Source: JALOPX01 sp041309605
GTDB lineage: Bacteria > Krumholzibacteriota > Krumholzibacteriia > Krumholzibacteriales > Krumholzibacteriaceae
Direction: 5' to 3'
DNA: 12,849 nt
Assembly: GCA_041309605.1 (NCBI GenBank)
Contig: JBFYZH010000049.1
Coordinates: 1 to 12,849 of the forward strand
This document shows positions 8,326 through 12,849 of this stretch, one piece after another. How positions within the stretch are numbered: the stretch's first letter is position 1; each line of letters begins with the position of its first letter. Both the position numbers and the translations under genes were made by a program. Under the pieces are notes generated by a model. The model was not told where the DNA came from. It saw only the letters and a list, made by a program, of their open reading frames with translations, and ran no database searches.

Positions 8326-10761
8326 ATGAAAAACGATCCCGGAAAAAAGACCGGCATGGAAAATAAAGACAGAATAATCAAGGCTTTCGAATACGCGGTG
8401 GACCCCGTCGCCGTGCTCGACAGCGGGAAGAAATTCATGTTCTGTAACCGGGCCTGGAAGAGCTACCACGGGCTGGATCCGGACGCCGATCTTGTCGGTC
8501 AGGGTTTCGATCCCATAATGAACGAAGGGAACAGGCAGCTTTTCGCAGAGGGCGAAAAAGCGATGGCCCGGGATGGAAGGTATGAAAAGGAGTTCTACGC
8601 CCCATGGTGCGACCGGTGGGTGAAAATCTTCGTGTTCAGGATATGCGAGATCGATCCGCCGGTGACGGTGGTCGTCATCAGGGATATCTCCGAGATCATA
8701 AGAACCAGCGAGGAAAAGATCAGGGCCAGGTTCATGGGCGTGCCTGTCCCCATATATGTCTGGAAGAGGACTGGAGACGACATGATCCTGGCCGATTTCA
8801 ACGAAGCGGCCCTGAAGATCACGGAGGGCCGTATCTTGAAATTTGTCGGCCGGCCGGCCGGGGAGATATACACCGGCAATCCCCGGATTCACGCGGAATT
8901 ATTGCGGTGCCACGATGAGCATGTCACCATCGAACGGGAAATGGAATACCCGAGCTATTACGGGGACAGGACCTGGTGGTTCGCGGTCAAGTATACGTTC
9001 GCGGAGCCCGATCTTGTCCTCGTCCACACGGAGGACATTTCCGAGCGCGTCAGGGCCCAGAAAGAACTGGAGAAGTACAGGGACACCCTCGAGGAGCAGG
9101 TAAAAGAACGTACGGCGCAACTGGAGGAAACGAACAGCGAACTCAAACACCAGATGTTCGAGAGGCAGAGGACAGAGGAGGCGCTGCGCGCATCGGAGGA
9201 AAGATACAGGTCGGTGACCGAACTCGCGTCCGATTATACGTATGCGGGGACGATCTATCCGGACGGGACGATGAAGAGGAACTGGGTGGCGGGGGCTTTC
9301 GAAAAGATAACGGGGTACAGGCAGGACGAGATAGAGAGCGAACTGGGACATCCGGATATGGTGCATCCCGATGACAGGGGGATCGCCATGAAACATATAG
9401 AGGCATATCTGTCTGGCAGAAGCATGGAAAGCGAATTCAGGATATTCAGGAAGAACGGGGAATCCCGCTGGATCTGTTCATTCGGCATGCCCGGGGAAAG
9501 AAGCGATGACGGCGGATTCCGAATCGTAGGGGCCGTGAAGGATATTACGCAGCGCAAGCTGGCCGAGCTGGCCCTGGAAAAACGCAACAGGGAATTGCGG
9601 ATGTTGAACGGCCTGAACCGGATCATGCAGTCGTCGGACGACTCCGGCCAGGTCATCCGGATGGCTTTCGAAATTCTTCTGGAGGAAAGCGGAATCGATA
9701 CGGCGGCGGTCTGGGTGCCGGCGCGCGACGGCGAGGTTTTTGAACTCATTGCGTCGAACGGCATACCCGGGGAATTTCTTGATACAATAAGAATATTGCC
9801 CGCCGATGACGAATACGCGGCAAAAGTTATTCGCGGCGAACGGGTCGTCGCATCGGAGGCAGAAATGCGGGTCGTCGATCCCGTCAGGTCGGGTATAGCC
9901 GGGAAACTCGGTATCGTCAGGACGGTGACCATCCCGATCCGTTCCGGGGGAACGACAAAAGCGGTATTCAGTCTGGGAATCGACGGGAAGAAGGGCAGAT
10001 CGGGGGAGGAGACCGATTTCCTGGACCTGATGGCCACGCATCTGGGGCTCGGGCTGGAGCGGCTGGACCTGCTGAAGGCCCGGAAGGAATACGAGAAAAA
10101 GGTGAAAATGCTCGCCAGGACCCTGATCCAGTCCAGCGAGGAGGAAAAGAGCCAGATCGCCCGGAATCTTCACGACGATATAGGCCAGTCGATCATCGTG
10201 CTGAGATCGGAACTGTCGATGTTCGAAAAATCACTCGGTCCTGAGGATTCCGAAAAGATCGAATGGTGCTCGAAAATAAAGGAGAAACTTCACGAGCTTG
10301 CCGAGAAGACGAGGCAGGTCGCGTTGGCCCTGCATCCTGCGATGCTGGAGGATCTCGGGCTGATCCCGACACTGCAATGGTACATCGACACCGTCGTAAA
10401 ACAAAGCGGCATCGAAGTCGACCTCATGACGGCCGGATTCGATGAAAGGATCGCTTCCCGCCAGTCGGTCGCGCTGTACAGGGTGGCACAGGAAGCGCTT
10501 ACGAACGTGATAAAGCACAGCGGAGCCGGGAAAGTGGAATTGAAGCTCATCAAGGGTTTCCCGAATATCATAATGGATATCAAAGACAAGGGCCGCGGCT
10601 TTCTCATGTCGGGCGACGGGGCTGCGGGGGGCGGGCTCGGGATAACCGGCATGCGCGAAAGAGTCCAGAATATAAAAGGAACGTTCGTCATAAAGTCCTC
10701 TCCCGGAAAAGGTACAAGGATCAGAATCACTCTTCCACTGGAGGCGGATAATGAATCGTAG
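8326..10761 (+). CDS. Cytosolic PAS-PAS-PAS-GAF sensor histidine kinase (HisKA_3, NarX/DegS-like)
   Basis: This 811-residue kinase has no membrane segment or signal peptide and should sense a cytoplasmic or diffusible signal and phosphorylate the regulator encoded next. Domains in order: PAS 1 (about 15-115, ending VIRDISEI), PAS 2 (about 125-240, ending HTEDISER), a coiled coil (about 243-300, KELEKYRDTLEEQVKERT), PAS 3 with a PAC tail (about 296-410, ending AVKDITQRK), GAF (about 420-580), HisKA_3 (about 609-675) and HATPase_c (about 715-811). The phospho-acceptor is His616 in IARNLHDDIGQS. The following D617xxxQ621 matches the phosphatase motif of this kinase class. ATP-site motifs are present: Asn727 (EALTNVIKH), Asp754 (DKGRGF) and GGLGITGMRERV (769-780). 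Ligands cannot be told from sequence. Its last 11 bases overlap the response regulator gene. Confidence 0.92.
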   Translation: MKNDPGKKTGMENKDRIIKAFEYAVDPVAVLDSGKKFMFCNRAWKSYHGLDPDADLVGQGFDPIMNEGNRQLFAEGEKAMARDGRYEKEFYAPWCDRWVKIFVFRICEIDPPVTVVVIRDISEIIRTSEEKIRARFMGVPVPIYVWKRTGDDMILADFNEAALKITEGRILKFVGRPAGEIYTGNPRIHAELLRCHDEHVTIEREMEYPSYYGDRTWWFAVKYTFAEPDLVLVHTEDISERVRAQKELEKYRDTLEEQVKERTAQLEETNSELKHQMFERQRTEEALRASEERYRSVTELASDYTYAGTIYPDGTMKRNWVAGAFEKITGYRQDEIESELGHPDMVHPDDRGIAMKHIEAYLSGRSMESEFRIFRKNGESRWICSFGMPGERSDDGGFRIVGAVKDITQRKLAELALEKRNRELRMLNGLNRIMQSSDDSGQVIRMAFEILLEESGIDTAAVWVPARDGEVFELIASNGIPGEFLDTIRILPADDEYAAKVIRGERVVASEAEMRVVDPVRSGIAGKLGIVRTVTIPIRSGGTTKAVFSLGIDGKKGRSGEETDFLDLMATHLGLGLERLDLLKARKEYEKKVKMLARTLIQSSEEEKSQIARNLHDDIGQSIIVLRSELSMFEKSLGPEDSEKIEWCSKIKEKLHELAEKTRQVALALHPAMLEDLGLIPTLQWYIDTVVKQSGIEVDLMTAGFDERIASRQSVALYRVAQEALTNVIKHSGAGKVELKLIKGFPNIIMDIKDKGRGFLMSGDGAAGGGLGITGMRERVQNIKGTFVIKSSPGKGTRIRITLPLEADNES

Positions 10762-11407
10762 AGTAAGGCTGATGCTCGTCGAGGACCATAATATCGTCAG
10801 GCAGGGATTCAGAAGCCTTCTAGAGGGCAGGGGATTCGAAATCTCGGGTGAAACCGATAACGGGCGCGAAGCGATCGCCATGGCCGCGCAGATGGCTCCG
10901 GACGTCATCATAATGGATATAAGCCTGCCGAAACTCAGAGGTATCGAAGCCGCGAAAAGGATAAAAAAGGAGCATCCCGGGATAAAGGTACTCATGCTTA
11001 CTATCCATACGAACGAAAAATATGTTTACGAATCGCTCGATGCGGGTGTCGACGGATATCTCGTCAAGGAGACCGCATCCGATGACCTTGTGGAAGCGAT
11101 AACCGCCGTAATGAACGGAGAGATCTACATCAGTTCCAACTTTCCGAAAGACGTGCTCATAAACTACGGCAAGTTCAAGCAAAAGGGAAAGAGGGGCGAC
11201 GAGTTCAGCCGGCTGACCAACAGGGAAAAGGAAATACTCCAGCATATAGCCGAGGGGCTTACGAGCCAGGGGATAGCCGAGGAACTTTTCATCAGCAGAA
11301 AGACGGTCGATAATCACAGGGCCAATATCATGAAAAAGCTCGATATGCACGATACGGCCAGTCTCGTGCGCTACGCGGTCCGTATAGGTCTCGTCGACAG
11401 CGTCTGA
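10751..11407 (+). CDS. NarL/LuxR-type response regulator
   Basis: This 218-residue DNA-binding regulator is the cognate partner of the upstream kinase, shown by the 11-nt overlap and the class match between a HisKA_3 kinase and a LuxR-type regulator. The receiver domain (about 4-120) has the acidic pair Glu11-Asp12, phospho-acceptor Asp56 (IIMDISLP), Thr84 (LMLTIH) and Lys106 (YLVKE). A linker of about 30 residues leads to the helix-turn-helix (about 152-215): LTNREKEILQHIAEG, then the recognition region ISRKTVDNHRANIMKKL. The start is supported by GGAGG (10740-10744), 6 bases before the ATG and inside the kinase gene. Nothing appears to be missing. Target genes are unknown; the AT-rich region just downstream, with its inverted repeat, is one candidate site to test. 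No clear intrinsic terminator follows the stop codon. Confidence 0.94.
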   Translation: MNRRVRLMLVEDHNIVRQGFRSLLEGRGFEISGETDNGREAIAMAAQMAPDVIIMDISLPKLRGIEAAKRIKKEHPGIKVLMLTIHTNEKYVYESLDAGVDGYLVKETASDDLVEAITAVMNGEIYISSNFPKDVLINYGKFKQKGKRGDEFSRLTNREKEILQHIAEGLTSQGIAEELFISRKTVDNHRANIMKKLDMHDTASLVRYAVRIGLVDSV

Positions 11408-11624
11408 TCCGATCCGTGGCGGCCGTCCAAAATTGAGGATATATATCTATTGTACCGACGCGTTTTTTGGGTTATCCTGTAAATGTATCCAGTTTATGGC
11501 CGGGACTTGTGAAGCCTTTAATGAAAGAAATATTGAACTCTTCGAGCCTGATATTGTATAAATATACAGATGAGTACGGAGGTCGGACAAAGTAAAATAC
11601 TGACATGAAAATATAAGGCTTTTT
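11408..11624. other. AT-rich spacer without a convincing gene
   Basis: Base composition falls sharply after the response regulator: bases 11521-11640 are about 34% G+C, while flanking genes are near 60%. It holds a promoter-like pair with an inverted repeat at 11533-11568 (listed separately). A short + strand frame from TTG 11467 or ATG 11521 to a TAA at 11593-11595 gives about 43 or 24 residues (MKEILNSSSLILYKYTDEYG for the shorter form); it has no Shine-Dalgarno site and no family I recognise, so it is not called a gene. No coding signal is convincing on the minus strand either. Confidence 0.6.
11533..11568 (+). promoter_or_regulatory. Putative promoter overlapping an inverted repeat upstream of the RNA candidate
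   Basis: TTGAAC (11533-11538, 4 of 6) and TATAAA (11557-11562, 5 of 6) are 18 bases apart and could start transcription near 11569. The -10 lies inside the perfect inverted repeat TGTATA-AA-TATACA (11555-11568), which is operator-like, though such a repeat can occur by chance in AT-rich DNA. A second possible -10, TATAAG (11612-11617), would place the start at the first base of the closing stem at 11626 but has no good -35. Confidence 0.4.
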
Positions 11625-11625
11625 T

Positions 11626-11806
11626 GCCGCCTGGTTAATAGGGGTCTTTTCCATCCTACCAAAACCCCATCTCTTCCCCTAGGAGATGAGCCGCTTATCT
11701 GGGAAAGACCTCTGCCTGATTCGTCAGGTTCGACTATCAACGCTCCGGTAAGAGTCCCTTAGGATCGCTTTCCACTTCTTAGGAGCTGTAGTTGAATACA
11801 GGCGGC
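11626..11806 (+). ncRNA. Candidate structured non-coding RNA, about 181 nt, family not recognised
   Basis: The predicted fold is a four-way junction. P1: GCCGCCTG (11626-11633) with CAGGCGGC (11799-11806), plus T11625-A11807. P2: 11639-11653 with 11700-11714, 15 consecutive pairs. P2b: CATCTCT (11668-11674) with GGAGATG (11682-11688). P3: CCTGA-TTCG-TCAGG (11715-11728), a stable tetraloop hairpin flush against P2. P4: 11737-11746 with 11782-11786 and 11791-11795, continued by TAAGA (11749-11753) with TCTTA (11777-11781). About 53 pairs fall in 183 bases. Wobbles 39-714, 42-711, 50-703 and 74-82 (last digits of the 11600-11700s) pair only on the + strand RNA. A T-rich stretch (ATTTTATTATT) follows. 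Possible roles are a regulatory RNA or the remains of a small inverted-repeat element. It does not show the hallmarks of tmRNA, SRP, RNase P or the common riboswitches, and a 6S RNA rod is not supported by the fold. The pairing is seen; the transcription is inferred. Confidence 0.55.
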
Positions 11807-11807
11807 A

Positions 11808-11903
11808 TTTTATTATTGTCATCCAAGCCGGCACGATTCGCCGGCAAGGTCTATCTGCCCGTCTCCGCCGCGCGGCAGGGCGCTTGCGCCGTAAATGGAA
11901 GGC
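11808..11903. other. Spacer with short GC-rich hairpins
   Basis: Between the RNA candidate and the pepD promoter there are two compact inverted repeats: GCCGGC (11827-11832) with GCCGGC (11840-11845) around a 7-base loop, and GGCGCTTGCGCC (11879-11890). Neither is followed by a T run, so I do not call them intrinsic terminators. No gene is seen here. Confidence 0.5.
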
Positions 11904-11932
11904 TTGACCCTTCGTATCCGGCGAGGTATAAT
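11904..11932 (+). promoter_or_regulatory. Strong sigma-70 promoter of pepD
   Basis: TTGACC (11904-11909, 5 of 6) and TATAAT (11927-11932, 6 of 6) are separated by exactly 17 bases, the optimum. Transcription should start near 11939, giving a leader of about 118 bases. This is the clearest promoter in the window and makes pepD an independent transcription unit. Confidence 0.85.
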
Positions 11933-11936
11933 CCCT

Positions 11937-12048
11937 GTTCCGGCGTTTGACCCGATCGGCCGGAACAACCGCGTAAATAAATGTCCGGCGCTCCGGGGCC
12001 GGGCCGGAGGGCGGCCGGAGAACGAGGAAACGATCTGTTTAAGGAGGT
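11937..12048 (+). promoter_or_regulatory. pepD 5' leader with start-site hairpin and strong Shine-Dalgarno
   Basis: GTTCCGGC (11937-11944) is perfectly complementary to GCCGGAAC (11959-11966) around a 14-base loop. It sits on the predicted transcription start, so it is either an operator or a 5' hairpin of the mRNA. Further on, CTCCGG (11991-11996) can pair with CCGGAG at 12004-12009 or at 12015-12020, two exclusive options. The leader ends in AAGGAGGT (12041-12048), a near-perfect Shine-Dalgarno sequence 8 bases before the ATG. I do not recognise a known riboswitch. Confidence 0.5.
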
Positions 12049-12056
12049 TGGATCTC

Positions 12057-12849
12057 ATGTCATTGAGCGGATTCGAACCGAAGCCGTTGTGGAAGCACTT
12101 CGAGAAAATCCTGAGCATTCCACATTGTTCGGGTAACGAGAAACAGATAGGCGAATACCTGCTTTCGTTCTCCAAGAACAAGGGCTTGGAGGCGGAGAGG
12201 GATGCGGCCGGCAACGTGGTCATGAGAATCCCCGCGACTCCCGGGCACGAGAAATCGCAGACGATTGTTCTCCAGGGACATCAGGACATGGTCGGGGAGA
12301 AAAATTCCGATGTCGATTTCGATTTTTTCAAGGACCCCATCCAGGTGGAGGTAAAGGGTGAATGGTTGATGGCAAAGGGTACGACCCTCGGGGCGGATAA
12401 CGGCATCGGTCTCGCGGCCGCCCTGGCCATAGCGGATTCGCCGGATGTCGTGCACGGGCCCATCGAGGTTCTCGCCACGGTCGACGAGGAAGTCGGCCTT
12501 ACAGGCGCGGGCAAGCTCAAAGCCGGGTTCGTGAAGGGAACGACCATGCTGAACCTCGACAGCGAGGAACTCGGCGCCGTGTACATAGGATGCGCGGGCG
12601 GCGGGGACACCACGATAAAACTTCCGGTAAAGAAAACCGACGCGCCGGCGGGAACGAAAGCCTTCACGCTGAAGGTTACCGGGCTCAGGGGCGGCCATTC
12701 GGGAATCGATATAATCGAACAGAGGGGAAACGCGATCAGGATACTCGCCAGGCTTCTCGGCAAAGCGACGATGACGCAGCCTTGTCATCTCGTGGAGTTC
12801 AAGGGAGGCAACAAGAGGAACGCCATTCCGCGGGAATCCTTCGCCGAAC
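12057..12849 (+). CDS. pepD: Aminoacyl-histidine dipeptidase (PepD, M20 family), 3' partial
   Basis: The gene encodes a cytosolic zinc dipeptidase/aminopeptidase of the PepD (M20C) type, which cleaves dipeptides such as Xaa-His in peptide turnover. The first 264 residues are in the window and the C-terminal part is cut off. Metal and catalytic residues are present: His75 and Asp77 (VLQGHQDMV), bridging Asp114 (TLGADNGIG), general base Glu144 with Glu145 (TVDEEVGLTGA) and Asp168 (MLNLDSEELG). From memory these match Vibrio PepD His80, Asp82, Asp119, Glu149, Glu150 and Asp173 with a constant offset of five. The lid (dimerisation) domain begins near 184 and contains TGLRGGHSGIDI (208-219). The N-terminus PKPLWKHFEKILSIPHCSGNE is typical of the family. 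The start is fixed by AAGGAGGT 8 bases upstream. It has its own promoter and no shared operon with the genes before it. Confidence 0.95.
   Translation, partial: MSLSGFEPKPLWKHFEKILSIPHCSGNEKQIGEYLLSFSKNKGLEAERDAAGNVVMRIPATPGHEKSQTIVLQGHQDMVGEKNSDVDFDFFKDPIQVEVKGEWLMAKGTTLGADNGIGLAAALAIADSPDVVHGPIEVLATVDEEVGLTGAGKLKAGFVKGTTMLNLDSEELGAVYIGCAGGGDTTIKLPVKKTDAPAGTKAFTLKVTGLRGGHSGIDIIEQRGNAIRILARLLGKATMTQPCHLVEFKGGNKRNAIPRESFAE

Noticed and set aside
11447..11740. Minus-strand frame of 97 codons over the AT-rich region and RNA candidate
   Set aside because: No ribosome site, no family resemblance, and it coincides with the base-paired segments; it is better explained as a by-product of the RNA-like region.
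11720..11745. tRNA-like T-loop string GGTTCGAC
   Set aside because: The flanking bases do not form a T-stem or acceptor stem; the string belongs to the tetraloop hairpin and a junction strand.
11626..11806. 6S RNA, tmRNA, SRP RNA or a retron msr-msd as identity of the structured region
   Set aside because: The length (181 nt) and a few short strings resemble 6S RNA, but the fold is a four-way junction, not a rod with a central bubble. No tmRNA or SRP hallmark sequence is present, and no reverse transcriptase gene is nearby for a retron.

Overview
The window comes from a GC-rich bacterial chromosome. AGG, AGA and ATA codons are common in the genes. Gene content suggests an uncultured lineage near the FCB superphylum (for example Krumholzibacteriota-like bacteria): a secreted papain-like protease with a lectin-like domain, an AddAB-type repair pair, a soluble PAS/GAF two-component system and an M20 dipeptidase. 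That placement is inference from gene style only. All genes read on the + strand. I see no transposase, CRISPR array, tRNA or rRNA.

Layout: (1) 2-1606, the 3' part of a secreted or surface C1A cysteine peptidase with a lectin-like domain and a C-terminal membrane anchor, closed by a strong intrinsic terminator at 1639-1670. (2) 1759-8200, a two-gene recombination-repair operon: an AddB-like iron-sulfur nuclease overlapping by 8 nt an AddA-like UvrD helicase-nuclease. Together they should form a double-strand-break end-processing machine with two nuclease sites and one working motor. (3) 8326-11407, a cytosolic PAS-PAS-PAS-GAF histidine kinase overlapping by 11 nt a NarL-type response regulator. 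(4) 11408-12056, about 650 bases with no convincing protein gene; its first part is AT-rich. It holds a candidate structured RNA of about 181 nt (11626-11806) and then a near-consensus sigma-70 promoter. (5) 12057-end, the 5' part of an aminoacyl-histidine dipeptidase (PepD, M20 family) with a very strong Shine-Dalgarno sequence.

The most unusual element is the RNA candidate. A 9-bp closing stem encloses a four-way junction of long helices, one capped by a TTCG tetraloop. Several G-U pairs exist only if the + strand is transcribed. I could not match it to a known RNA family from memory. The other notable points are a promoter that would make the AddB-like mRNA leaderless, a degenerate Walker A in the AddB-like protein beside an intact Fe-S nuclease, and a hairpin at the predicted transcription start of pepD. 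The protein-coding genes are otherwise recognisable members of known families.
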